This document shows, in pieces, positions 1 to 6,329 of a stretch of 6,335 bases of DNA; within the stretch, counting starts at the first letter, position 1, and every line of letters starts with the position of its first letter. A program made the position numbers and the translations under genes. Under the pieces are notes generated by a model. The model saw nothing but the letters and a program-made list of their open reading frames with translations. It was not told where the DNA came from and ran no database searches. This stretch comes from an uncultured Erysipelotrichaceae bacterium (GTDB taxonomy: Bacteria; Bacillota_I; Bacilli_A; Erysipelotrichales; Coprobacillaceae): positions 1-6,335 of the forward strand of contig UQVG01000123.1 in NCBI GenBank assembly GCA_900544435.1, in the 5' to 3' direction.

Positions 1-1
1 A

Positions 2-46
2 AGAAGCTTAACAACGAAAGTTAAACTTCTAAAAATTTATTTCGTT
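2..46 (+). other. Hairpin whose loop can pair downstream (possible pseudoknot)
   Basis: AGAAG (2-6) pairs with CTTCT (26-30), and TTAAC (8-12) pairs with GTTAA (20-24), with one C/A mismatch between the two blocks. The seven-base loop AACGAAA (13-19) is exactly complementary to TTTCGTT (40-46), which is the arrangement of an H-type pseudoknot. No U-run follows closely enough to make it a clear terminator, and I match it to no known riboswitch class. It overlaps the possible upstream coding tail, so the complementarity may be a coincidence of AT-rich sequence. Confidence 0.25.
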
Positions 47-82
47 ACAGCTCCTTTTTTATTTATGGGTATAATAATTTGA
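2..82 (+). CDS. Possible C-terminal tail of an upstream membrane protein (partial)
   Basis: One frame is open from the left edge to a TGA at 80-82 and gives 26 residues. The first part is basic (RSLTTKVKLLK) and the rest is strongly hydrophobic (IYFVTAPFLFMGIII), as expected for a last membrane helix with little or nothing after it. The codons are ordinary for this window. The other two forward frames hit stops within the first 25 bases. The family is not recognisable from so short a piece, and the start lies outside the window. Chance is a real alternative, because short open stretches rich in Phe and Ile are common in AT-rich DNA. No convincing terminator follows, and the candidate -35 box of the next gene overlaps its stop codon. 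Confidence 0.35.
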   Translation, partial: RSLTTKVKLLKIYFVTAPFLFMGIII

Positions 83-108
83 CTTTTTCCATTTTGATAG
101 TCTATAAT
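79..108 (+). promoter_or_regulatory. Candidate sigma-A promoter for the RNase J gene
   Basis: A TTGACT -35 box at 79-84 and a perfect TATAAT -10 box at 103-108 are separated by 18 bases. Transcription would begin near 115, giving a leader of about 45 bases. The -35 box overlaps the TGA of the possible upstream reading frame. Confidence 0.6.
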
Positions 109-122
109 ACATTTTAAGTTTA

Positions 123-131
123 TGCTATAAT
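123..131 (+). promoter_or_regulatory. Second candidate promoter, extended -10 type
   Basis: TGC directly before TATAAT (126-131) makes a good extended -10 element. No convincing -35 box lies 17 bases upstream, where the first promoter's -10 box sits instead. A start near 138 would leave a leader of about 20 bases with the ribosome site intact. It could act in tandem with the promoter at 79-108 or be a fortuitous match. Confidence 0.4.
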
Positions 132-145
132 AAAACAAAAAATAT

Positions 146-152
146 AAGGAGG
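146..152 (+). promoter_or_regulatory. Ribosome binding site that fixes the RNase J start
   Basis: AAGGAGG lies six bases before the ATG at 159. It is the strongest Shine-Dalgarno match in the window. Nothing comparable precedes the in-frame ATG at 279 (Met41), which is where RnjA homology begins. The 40-residue N-terminal extension is therefore probably translated. Confidence 0.85.
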
Positions 153-158
153 TTATTT

Positions 159-1934
159 ATGCAAGAAAAGCCAATCCATAATAATAAATATAATGGCAAC
201 AAACATAATAAAAATAAAAACTTTAATCGTCATAGATCAACACATAAAAATTATAAAAATACAAAACATAATAAAACAATGGATACTAAAGTTTATGCTT
301 TAGGTGGTTTAAATGAAATTGGAAAAAATATGTATTGTGTTGAACATGATAATGAAATTATCATTATTGATGCAGGGGTAAAATTTGCTGAAGAAGGTTT
401 ACCTGGTATTGATTATGTTATTCCAGATTATAGTTATTTAAAACGTAATGAAAATAAAATTAGAGGTCTTTTAATTACACATGGTCATGAAGATCATATT
501 GGAGGCATTCCTTTTTTACTACAAGTTGTAAAAATACCATTCATTTATGCCTCTCCTCTGGCTTGTGCAATGATTACTAGAAAATTAGAGGAAAAACGTT
601 TAACAAATGCAACACATTTGATTCGTATTGATGATGAATATCAAATTAAAACTAAATATTTCAATATTGGTTTCTTTAAAACAAACCACTCTATTCCAGA
701 AAGTTTAGGAATTATTATTAATTCTCCTAATGGTAGAATTGTTTCAACAGGTGACTTTAAATTTGATTTAACACCTGTAGGAGATCCTGCTGATTTCCAA
801 AAAATGTCTTTCTTAGGAGAAACAGGTGTTACTTTATTATTAAGTGATTCTACAAATGCTGAAGTTCCTACATTTTCTAAAAGCGAAAAACAAGTAGCTT
901 ATGCTGTACAAGAAGAATTTAGAAAAACTGAAGGTCGTCTAATCGTTGCAACCTTTGCTTCTAATGTTCATCGTGTTCAACAAATTGTAGAAGCTGCTGT
1001 TAAGTTTAACCGTAAAATTCTTGTTTTTGGTCGTTCAATGGAAAATAATATCCAAGTATCAAGACAAATGGGTTATATTAAAGCACCTGATTCTTTCTTT
1101 ATTAGTAATAACGAAGCAAAAAAATTACCTGATAATGAAATCTTAATTCTATGCACAGGAAGCCAAGGAGAAGCTTTGTCTGCGTTAAGCCGTATTGCTA
1201 ATGGAACACATAAATTTGTTAAAATCAAACCTGGAGATACTGTTGTCTTTTCATCAAGTCCAATTCCAGGAAATGCATCAAGCATCAATATCGTTGTTAA
1301 CCGTTTATTTAGAGCTGGTGCCAAAGTTTTAGTCAATACAGCATTTAACAATCTTCATACATCAGGACATGCCAGTCAAGAAGAACAAAAATTAATGTTG
1401 TTACTTACAAAGCCTAAATATTTCTTCCCTGTACATGGGGAATATCGTATGTTAAAAATACACGCTGAACTTTCTCAAGAAGTAGGTGTTCCAAAAGAAA
1501 ATACATTTGTTTTAAGTAATGGGGATACAATTTTACTTAATAAAGGAACTGCTCGTTTAGGTCCAAGAATCCATGTAGATGATATTTATGTTGATGGTAA
1601 TGACCTTTCTGGATTATCTACAGCTGTTTTAAGAGATCGTCAAATTCTATCTGAAGATGGAATGGTTTCTGTTTTAATCGCAATGGATTCTCATGAAGGT
1701 AAATTACTTACAAAACCGGTTATTATTTCACGTGGATTTGTCTATATGAAAGATAGTTTTCCAATGATCCGTGAAGCAGAAAACTTAGTTGGTCAAGCAT
1801 TAAGTCAATTACTTGCAGGAAAAACAACTTTTGGTGAAATTAAAAATACAACGAGAGATGTACTTTCACAATATTTTTATCGTAAAACAAAAAGAAATCC
1901 AATGATTATACCCGTTATCATGAATAAAAAATAA
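159..1934 (+). CDS. rnjA: Ribonuclease J (RnjA type) with a basic Asn/Lys/His-rich N-terminal extension
   Basis: RNase J is a zinc-dependent metallo-beta-lactamase/beta-CASP nuclease with 5'-to-3' exonuclease and endonuclease activity in mRNA decay and rRNA maturation. Residues 41-591 match B. subtilis RnjA as I remember it along the whole length, including ALGGLNEIGKN (47-57), the zinc motif HGHEDH (108-113), NHSIPES (176-182), GDFKFD (198-203), SDSTN (229-233), FASNVHRVQQ (266-275), TGSQGE (333-338), HTSGH (400-404), PVHGEYR (424-430) and ISRGFVYM (523-530). The C-terminal domain ends in KTKRNPMIIPVIM as in RnjA. All expected zinc and catalytic residues appear present. Residues 1-40 are extra: 11 Asn, 9 Lys, 5 His, 2 Arg and one acid, so probably disordered and perhaps RNA-binding (inference). 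The stop overlaps the next start codon as TAATG, suggesting translational coupling. Confidence 0.97.
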   Translation: MQEKPIHNNKYNGNKHNKNKNFNRHRSTHKNYKNTKHNKTMDTKVYALGGLNEIGKNMYCVEHDNEIIIIDAGVKFAEEGLPGIDYVIPDYSYLKRNENKIRGLLITHGHEDHIGGIPFLLQVVKIPFIYASPLACAMITRKLEEKRLTNATHLIRIDDEYQIKTKYFNIGFFKTNHSIPESLGIIINSPNGRIVSTGDFKFDLTPVGDPADFQKMSFLGETGVTLLLSDSTNAEVPTFSKSEKQVAYAVQEEFRKTEGRLIVATFASNVHRVQQIVEAAVKFNRKILVFGRSMENNIQVSRQMGYIKAPDSFFISNNEAKKLPDNEILILCTGSQGEALSALSRIANGTHKFVKIKPGDTVVFSSSPIPGNASSINIVVNRLFRAGAKVLVNTAFNNLHTSGHASQEEQKLMLLLTKPKYFFPVHGEYRMLKIHAELSQEVGVPKENTFVLSNGDTILLNKGTARLGPRIHVDDIYVDGNDLSGLSTAVLRDRQILSEDGMVSVLIAMDSHEGKLLTKPVIISRGFVYMKDSFPMIREAENLVGQALSQLLAGKTTFGEIKNTTRDVLSQYFYRKTKRNPMIIPVIMNKK

Positions 1935-2737
1935 TGAAATATATTAAAAAGATTATTCTATGTTTCCTCTCTATTTCTTTAGTGTTATGTGTTTATCAAT
2001 GGTATATTCAAAGTAAGAATACTTATCGTTTTAAAGCAACGACCTATAGTCAAGAAACATTACCTAAAGAATTTAATGGTTTTACGATTGGTTATCTTTC
2101 TGATTTAAATCTTTCTACAAAGGAAGATTTAAATCGTTTAAAAGAAGCTGTTAAAGAATTCAATCAAAAAGATGTTGACCTTATTCTTTTTGGTGGAGAT
2201 ATTTACAGTGATTCTTTATTTGATATAGAAAAAGTAAGTCAAATTTTAAAAAATATACAGTCTCATTATGGAAAATTTGCTGTTTTAGGAGAAAAAGATC
2301 AAAATGATTCTAATGATTGTACTAATTTATTAACAGAAGCAGGTTTTGAGGTTTTACATAATGAGTTACGAACTATATATTATAAAGATGCAGTTATCGA
2401 TCTTTTAGGATTAGAAAATAGCGGGGATTGTTCAGGACTAATCAATGATGATAATAAAAATCATTTTAAGATTGCCTTAGTTCATCAACCAGATTATTTT
2501 ACCCAAATAAAAAACAGTGCTGTACAACTTCAGTTATCCGGTCATACACTTGGAGGATATTATAAAATTCCTTTAATTGGTGGTATAGAGACAAAAGAAA
2601 AAGGTAAGAAATATGTTAATGGAAAACATGTTAACAATGGAACTACACTTCTTATTTCTAATGGATTTCATAAAGAATCAGATGACCAACGCCGTTTTCT
2701 AACGTATGATGAAATAAATATTATTAAACTAAAATAG
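1934..2737 (+). CDS. Membrane-anchored calcineurin-like phosphoesterase relative with degenerate metal-site motifs
   Basis: The protein has 267 residues. Residues 5-21 form a hydrophobic N-terminal anchor after a basic start, so the domain should lie outside the membrane. The fold follows the YkuE-like metallophosphoesterases: a motif I-like IGYLSDLN (52-59), GGD (87-89), LGEKD (118-122), VHQPD (183-187) and SGHTLGG (202-208), then a tail ending ISNGF...RRF...INIIKL like the family's C-terminus. Compared with the usual DLH, GNH(D/E) and GHTHGG, His is replaced by Asn59, Asn-His by Glu120-Lys121, and the last His by Leu206. Asp57, Asp89, His184 and His204 remain. The enzyme may be inactive, bind one metal, or act as a binding protein. 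Its start overlaps the RNase J stop by one base and has no clear Shine-Dalgarno site, so it probably depends on coupling. Family confidence is good; its function is unknown. Confidence 0.85.
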   Translation: MKYIKKIILCFLSISLVLCVYQWYIQSKNTYRFKATTYSQETLPKEFNGFTIGYLSDLNLSTKEDLNRLKEAVKEFNQKDVDLILFGGDIYSDSLFDIEKVSQILKNIQSHYGKFAVLGEKDQNDSNDCTNLLTEAGFEVLHNELRTIYYKDAVIDLLGLENSGDCSGLINDDNKNHFKIALVHQPDYFTQIKNSAVQLQLSGHTLGGYYKIPLIGGIETKEKGKKYVNGKHVNNGTTLLISNGFHKESDDQRRFLTYDEINIIKLK

Positions 2738-2757
2738 AACTCATTGAGTTCTATTTT
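2731..2757. terminator. Bidirectional terminator shared by the two convergent units
   Basis: A perfect 12-base inverted repeat (2731-2742 with 2746-2757) has a three-base ATT loop. Reading rightward it is followed by T residues to 2760. Reading leftward the stem runs out through TTTT and then AGTTT. The TAG of the phosphoesterase gene (2735-2737) lies in the left arm, and the TAG of argB (2753-2751) lies at the mirror position in the right arm. One 27-base element therefore supplies both stop codons and both terminators. Confidence 0.85.
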
Positions 2758-3623
2758 TTTATCATTGTTCCAACACCTTTTTTAGTAAAGATTTCAATTA
2801 ATAAACTATGTTCTAATCTTCCATCTAAAATATGGACACGTTTAACATCATTTTGTACAGCTTCTAAACAATTTTTTACTTTAGGAATCATACCACCAGT
2901 AATAATACCATTTTCAAATAATTCTTTAGCAGACTCAGTATCAATTTTTGAAATCAATGTTTCAGGATTACTTGGATCCTCTAACACCCCTTCAATGTCT
3001 GTTAAGAAAACAAGCTTACTTGCTTTAACAGCGCGCGCAATTGCTGTCGCTACATCATCAGCATTAATATTATAAGCATGATATTTTTCATCTAAACCAA
3101 TTGTTGAAATAATTGGCGTATATCCTTGGTCTAATAACGTATTAATTAATGTTGTATCAACATGTGTTATTTTTCCAACAAAACCAATATCTTCACCTTG
3201 AGGCATAACCTTTTCTACCGTAATCATGTTACCATCTTTACCAGACAAACCAACAGCATGTGTTCCAATTTGTTCCAAATGTGTTACAAGTCCTTTATTG
3301 ATTTTTCCTGATAAAACCATTTCAGCAATTTCTAAAGTATCTTTATCTGTAATTCTTAACCCATTTTTAAACTCACTTTTAATTTGAACACGGTCTAACA
3401 TTCTATTAATATCTTTGCCTCCACCATGAACAATAATCGGTTTCAAACCAACAGATTTTAAAACTGCGATATCTTTTAAAACACTCTTTTTGATGATTTC
3501 GTTTGTCATTGCACTTCCCCCGTACTTAATAACAACAATATCACCTTCATATTTTTGCATATATCCAAGTGCTTCTACTAAAATCTCCGCTTTATTAATT
3601 TCTTTTCTAAACTCTTGTTGCAT
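2751..3623 (-). CDS. argB: Acetylglutamate kinase
   Basis: ArgB phosphorylates N-acetylglutamate with ATP, the second step of arginine synthesis, in the cytoplasm. The 290-residue protein shows the amino-acid kinase signatures in order: KYGGSAM (33-39, phosphate-binding Lys33), HGGGKDI (66-72), NGLRIT (87-92, with the substrate-binding Arg), LSGKDG (126-131), YNINADDVA (184-192), LTDIEGVL (207-214) and TGGMIPKV (242-249, Lys248). About 30 residues precede KYGG and include an amphipathic stretch (KAEILVEALGYMQKY). This resembles T. maritima ArgB and other arginine-inhibited hexameric kinases, and differs from the shorter E. coli enzyme, so feedback inhibition by arginine is likely (inference). 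It is the last gene of the operon. Its site TAGGGGG, seven bases before ATG, includes the argJ stop codon. The final Lys-Lys codons form part of the shared terminator's T-run. Confidence 0.97.
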   Translation of the reverse strand: MQQEFRKEINKAEILVEALGYMQKYEGDIVVIKYGGSAMTNEIIKKSVLKDIAVLKSVGLKPIIVHGGGKDINRMLDRVQIKSEFKNGLRITDKDTLEIAEMVLSGKINKGLVTHLEQIGTHAVGLSGKDGNMITVEKVMPQGEDIGFVGKITHVDTTLINTLLDQGYTPIISTIGLDEKYHAYNINADDVATAIARAVKASKLVFLTDIEGVLEDPSNPETLISKIDTESAKELFENGIITGGMIPKVKNCLEAVQNDVKRVHILDGRLEHSLLIEIFTKKGVGTMIKK

Positions 3624-3634
3624 TTCAATTCCCC

Positions 3635-4858
3635 CTACGAACGATAATCAGCATTGATTTTGACATAATCATAAGTCAAATCACATCCCCAAGCTGTTGC
3701 CTTTGCATCAGCAATTTTCATATCAATATTTGTTTTTACATAATCACTCGATAAAATCTTAGTCGCAAATTCTTCACTATAATCTGTAGCCATCCCATTT
3801 TCTACAAGTTTTAAATTACCAAATTCACTTTCTATATATAAATCTACTTGATAAGGATCAAATTCTTCCCCAGAATATCCCATTGCACATAAAAGTCTTC
3901 CCCAGTTAGCATCATTTCCAAAAATAGCTGTTTTTACAAGTGGTGATGTACAAACACTTTTAGCAACAACTTTTGCTTGTTTAACATCTTTTGCACCATT
4001 TACATTCACTTCTAATAATTTAGTAGCCCCTTCTCCATCACTTGCAATACATTTAGCTAAGTATTCATTAACATAATGTAAAGCTTCTTTAAATGTTTGA
4101 TAATCTTCATCTTCTTCTACGATTTCATCATTACCAGCTAAACCATTAGCAAGTAATAAAACAGTATCATTTGTTGAAGTATCTCTATCTACAGAAATCA
4201 TATTAAAAGTATCTGGAATAACAGATTTTAATGCTTTATTTAATAATTCCTTAGAAATATTTAAATCAGTTGTAATAAATCCAAGCATTGTTGCCATATT
4301 TGGATGAATCATCCCCGAACCTTTACAACATGCTCCAATAGTTACCGTTTTTCCTTTTACTTCAATTTCAACAGCTAAATGTTTTGGTTTTGTATCTGTT
4401 GTCATAATTGAAGTAGCTACATCAATTCCTGCTTGATGATCATCTTTTAATTGTTTTAAAGCTTCATCAATCCCTTTTTCAATTGGATCAGTAGATAATT
4501 GTTTACCAATGACTCCTGTTGAACAAATCAACACTTTTTCTTTTTCTACATTTAAAGCATTTCCTACAATATTTGCGAATTTTTCATTTGCTTCTTCACC
4601 AAGTTTTCCAGTACAAGCATTGGCAATCCCACTATTAATCGCAATAGCCTTTACTGTATCACTGTTTTCTACAACTTGTTTATCCCATAAAACAGGAGCC
4701 GCTTTTACCATATTTGTTGTAAAAGTTCCTACTGCTTTTGCTTCAACATCAGAAACAATTAAAGCAAAATCTTTATTTCTCTTTTTAATACCAATATGTA
4801 ATCCAGCACCTTTATACCCTTTTGGATTAGTAACTGTTCCATCTTCTATTATTTTCAT
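3635..4858 (-). CDS. argJ: Glutamate N-acetyltransferase (ornithine acetyltransferase)
   Basis: ArgJ moves the acetyl group from N-acetylornithine to glutamate, releasing ornithine and regenerating N-acetylglutamate; many bacterial forms also use acetyl-CoA for the first step. The 407 residues match the family's usual length. Visible landmarks are NSGIANACTG (75-84), the oxyanion-hole segment STGVIG (113-118), KGSGMIHPNMATMLGF (179-194) with the self-cleavage point before the nucleophile Thr190, SVDRDTSTND (222-231), SDGEGATKL (273-281), GNDANWGR (314-321) and the C-terminal INADYRS. The precursor should split into alpha and beta chains between Ala189 and Thr190. The first motif is NSGNANA in homologues I recall, so Ile78 is a mild deviation. 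Whether this copy is mono- or bifunctional cannot be read from the sequence. It starts 13 bases after argC, and its AAGGGG site overlaps the argC TAA. Confidence 0.97.
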   Translation of the reverse strand: MKIIEDGTVTNPKGYKGAGLHIGIKKRNKDFALIVSDVEAKAVGTFTTNMVKAAPVLWDKQVVENSDTVKAIAINSGIANACTGKLGEEANEKFANIVGNALNVEKEKVLICSTGVIGKQLSTDPIEKGIDEALKQLKDDHQAGIDVATSIMTTDTKPKHLAVEIEVKGKTVTIGACCKGSGMIHPNMATMLGFITTDLNISKELLNKALKSVIPDTFNMISVDRDTSTNDTVLLLANGLAGNDEIVEEDEDYQTFKEALHYVNEYLAKCIASDGEGATKLLEVNVNGAKDVKQAKVVAKSVCTSPLVKTAIFGNDANWGRLLCAMGYSGEEFDPYQVDLYIESEFGNLKLVENGMATDYSEEFATKILSSDYVKTNIDMKIADAKATAWGCDLTYDYVKINADYRS

Positions 4859-4871
4859 ACTCTTTTTCCCC

Positions 4872-5909
4872 TTATAAAACTGCAGGTGCTAACATAAGAC
4901 CTGTCTTTTCATCTAAACCAAACATAATATTCATATTTTGAATTGCTTGACCAGCAGCTCCTTTAACTAGATTGTCCATGGCTCCCATCATAATCACTCT
5001 ATGTGTACGAGGATCTACTTTATAAGCAACATCAACAAAGTTTGAACATTTTACATTTCTTACTTCTGGAACATTTCCTTCTTTTAAGACACGTACGAAA
5101 TATTCATCTTTATAAATATCATACGCTTTTTTAACATCTTCCTCACTTACTCCTTCTTTTAATGAAGCGTAAGCTGTAATTAAAATTCCTCTATTCATTG
5201 GAATAAGATGAGGTGTGAAGTTAAGTAATACTTTTGATGAAGAAGCATACCCTAATTGTTCTTCAATTTCTGGTGTATGACGATGACTTGCTACACCATA
5301 AGCTTTAATACTTTCATTCACTTCACAATAAAGATTTTGAACTTTTGCTCCTCTACCAGCACCACTTGTGCCACTCTTTGCATCAATAATCAACGTATCC
5401 ATATCAATAAGTCCTGCTTTAGCAAGTGGATAAATCGATAAAATTGAACATGTTGGATAACATCCAGGATTAGCAATCAGTCTTGCATTTTTAACATCTT
5501 CTCTATTGATTTCACATAATCCATAAACAGCTTCTTCAATAAATTCAGGTGAAGCATGTTTAATTCCATACCATGATTCATATGTTTCAACATCTTTAAT
5601 ACGATAATCTGCAGATAAATCAATTACTTTAACTTTCTTTAAAACATTTTCATTTACCATCTTTGCACATACCCCTTGAGGTGTTGCAAAGAAAACAACA
5701 TCAACATTATCTAAATATTTTTCAATATCTTCATCTACACACTTTTGATCTAATAAAGTGAAATAACTTTTATAAACATCACTATATTCTTGATCACTAT
5801 ATGTTCTTGATGAAACCCATTCAATATTGACATTGGGATGTGTTAATAAAAATCTTACCAGCTCACATCCTCCATAACCAGTTGAACCAACAATTCCGAC
5901 ATTAATCAT
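4872..5909 (-). CDS. argC: N-acetyl-gamma-glutamyl-phosphate reductase
   Basis: ArgC reduces N-acetylglutamyl phosphate to the semialdehyde with NADPH, the third step of arginine synthesis. The 345-residue protein starts with the nucleotide-binding GIVGSTGYGG (5-14), followed by FFATPQGV (73-80), DLSADYRI (97-104), ANPGCYPT (146-153) with catalytic Cys150, DAKSGTSGAGRG (176-187), SHRHTPEI (208-215) with the expected active-site His, and GAAGQAIQNMN (317-327). The length is normal for the family and no key residue is missing. It is the first gene of the argC-argJ-argB operon. The ATG at 5909 follows an AGGGGG ribosome site (5924-5919) with nine bases between. That site lies just after the T-box terminator, so the gene is transcribed only when the leader reads through. 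Confidence 0.97.
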   Translation of the reverse strand: MINVGIVGSTGYGGCELVRFLLTHPNVNIEWVSSRTYSDQEYSDVYKSYFTLLDQKCVDEDIEKYLDNVDVVFFATPQGVCAKMVNENVLKKVKVIDLSADYRIKDVETYESWYGIKHASPEFIEEAVYGLCEINREDVKNARLIANPGCYPTCSILSIYPLAKAGLIDMDTLIIDAKSGTSGAGRGAKVQNLYCEVNESIKAYGVASHRHTPEIEEQLGYASSSKVLLNFTPHLIPMNRGILITAYASLKEGVSEEDVKKAYDIYKDEYFVRVLKEGNVPEVRNVKCSNFVDVAYKVDPRTHRVIMMGAMDNLVKGAAGQAIQNMNIMFGLDEKTGLMLAPAVL

Positions 5910-5926
5910 TCTACTTTTCCCCCTAT

Positions 5927-5960
5927 AAAAAATAAAAAGCCGTCTCTAAATAGAGACGAC
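5927..5960 (-). terminator. Regulated intrinsic terminator of the T-box
   Basis: In the leftward RNA, the strand at 5960-5952 pairs with 5947-5939 to form a nine-pair stem including one G-U pair, with a four-base AUUU loop. UUUUU, A and UUUUUU follow (5938-5927). Its 5' arm contains the bases needed by the antiterminator (CUCUA, 5955-5951), so the two structures exclude each other. Confidence 0.92.
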
Positions 5961-6157
5961 TGATCGCGTTACCACTCTAATTGTTGTAAGTTGACCTTAC
6001 AACCTCTTTCATCTTTAAGGCAGATCTACCAAAAGATATACTTCTATTTCCATCTTTCCTCTCGTAAATGCGCTTCATCTTTACTTCCATTCCTATCTTC
6101 CATCAACATAGGATCGCTCTTATTTCCATAAAGACTACTCTTTTAGTCCTCGAGTTT
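5927..6157 (-). ncRNA. Arginine T-box riboswitch (tRNA-Arg sensing leader of argCJB)
   Basis: The leftward leader has the parts of a T-box. Stem I closes with CUCG/CGAG (6154-6151 with 6064-6061). Its specifier loop has a GAGUA motif on the 5' side and GAAG-CGC-A on the 3' side, and GUCUUUAU/GUAAAGAU forms the upper stem. The specifier is CGC (6072-6070), an arginine codon followed by the usual purine. A UCCUAU/AUAGGA helix forms the distal arm. A stem II-like AUCUUU/AAAGAU pair lies at 6037-6032 with 6016-6011, and stem III is GUUGUAAG/CUUACAAC (6003-5996 with 5990-5983). The T-box AGAGUGGUAACGCG (5978-5965) carries the bulge UGGU, which would pair with the tRNA's ACCA end. UAGAG (5979-5975) can pair with CUCUA (5955-5951) as antiterminator. 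Uncharged tRNA-Arg should permit readthrough. Confidence 0.93.
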
Positions 6158-6163
6158 AAAACC

Positions 6164-6191
6164 ATTATATGACAATTTTCCATTTTGTCAA
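6164..6191 (-). promoter_or_regulatory. Sigma-A promoter of the arg T-box operon
   Basis: On the leftward strand a consensus TTGACA (6191-6186) and a consensus TATAAT (6169-6164) are separated by 16 bases. Transcription would start near 6157, just before the first strand of stem I. The strength of the promoter suits an operon controlled by attenuation rather than by initiation. Confidence 0.88.
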
Positions 6192-6206
6192 TAATGATTT
6201 ATTAAG

Positions 6207-6220
6207 AAAAAAATTTTTTT
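6207..6220. promoter_or_regulatory. A7T7 tract upstream of the arg promoter (possible UP element)
   Basis: Seven A residues followed by seven T residues form a perfect palindrome about 50 to 64 bases upstream of the predicted arg start. A/T-tracts in this position often bind the RNA polymerase alpha subunit or bend DNA. It could equally be background in a very AT-rich spacer. Confidence 0.3.
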
Positions 6221-6275
6221 AATATATAATAAAGATGACATTATTTTTTTGACGTTCAACATTTCGACAAGGTTA

Positions 6276-6304
6276 TTGCATATTTAAAAAAAGTAGTTTA
6301 TGAT
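6276..6304 (+). promoter_or_regulatory. Candidate promoter for a divergent gene beyond the right edge
   Basis: TTGCAT (6276-6281) and TATGAT (6299-6304) lie 17 bases apart on the rightward strand. A start near 6311 would leave about 20 bases before the AAGGGG at the window's end. No part of the next coding region is visible, so its identity is unknown. Confidence 0.45.
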
Positions 6305-6329
6305 AATAATAATTTATAAGATAAAAAAC

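Noticed and set aside
51..60. AAAAAAGGAG on the leftward strand as a ribosome site for a leftward gene
   Set aside because: No ATG or GTG lies at a workable distance, and the nearest TTG is about 35 bases away.
279..281. Met41 as the true RNase J start
   Set aside because: Homology begins here, but no Shine-Dalgarno site precedes it, whereas the ATG at 159 has AAGGAGG at ideal spacing.
1073..1351. Leftward open frame of 92 codons inside the RNase J gene
   Set aside because: It lies wholly within a well-conserved gene, has no ribosome site or promoter, and its translation resembles nothing I know.
4509..4877. Rightward open frame of 122 codons opposite argJ
   Set aside because: It is the antisense of a clear argJ. 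Its Ser/Phe/Ala-rich composition is what the complementary strand of this gene would give, and it has no supporting signals.
5256..5441. Rightward open frame of 61 codons opposite argC
   Set aside because: It is antisense to the conserved core of argC, including the catalytic-Cys region, and has no start signals of its own.
6278..6296. Possible ArgR/AhrC operator near the arg promoter
   Set aside because: TGCATATTTAAAAAAAG is only loosely like an ARG box and has no convincing symmetry or second copy. The T-box explains the regulation.
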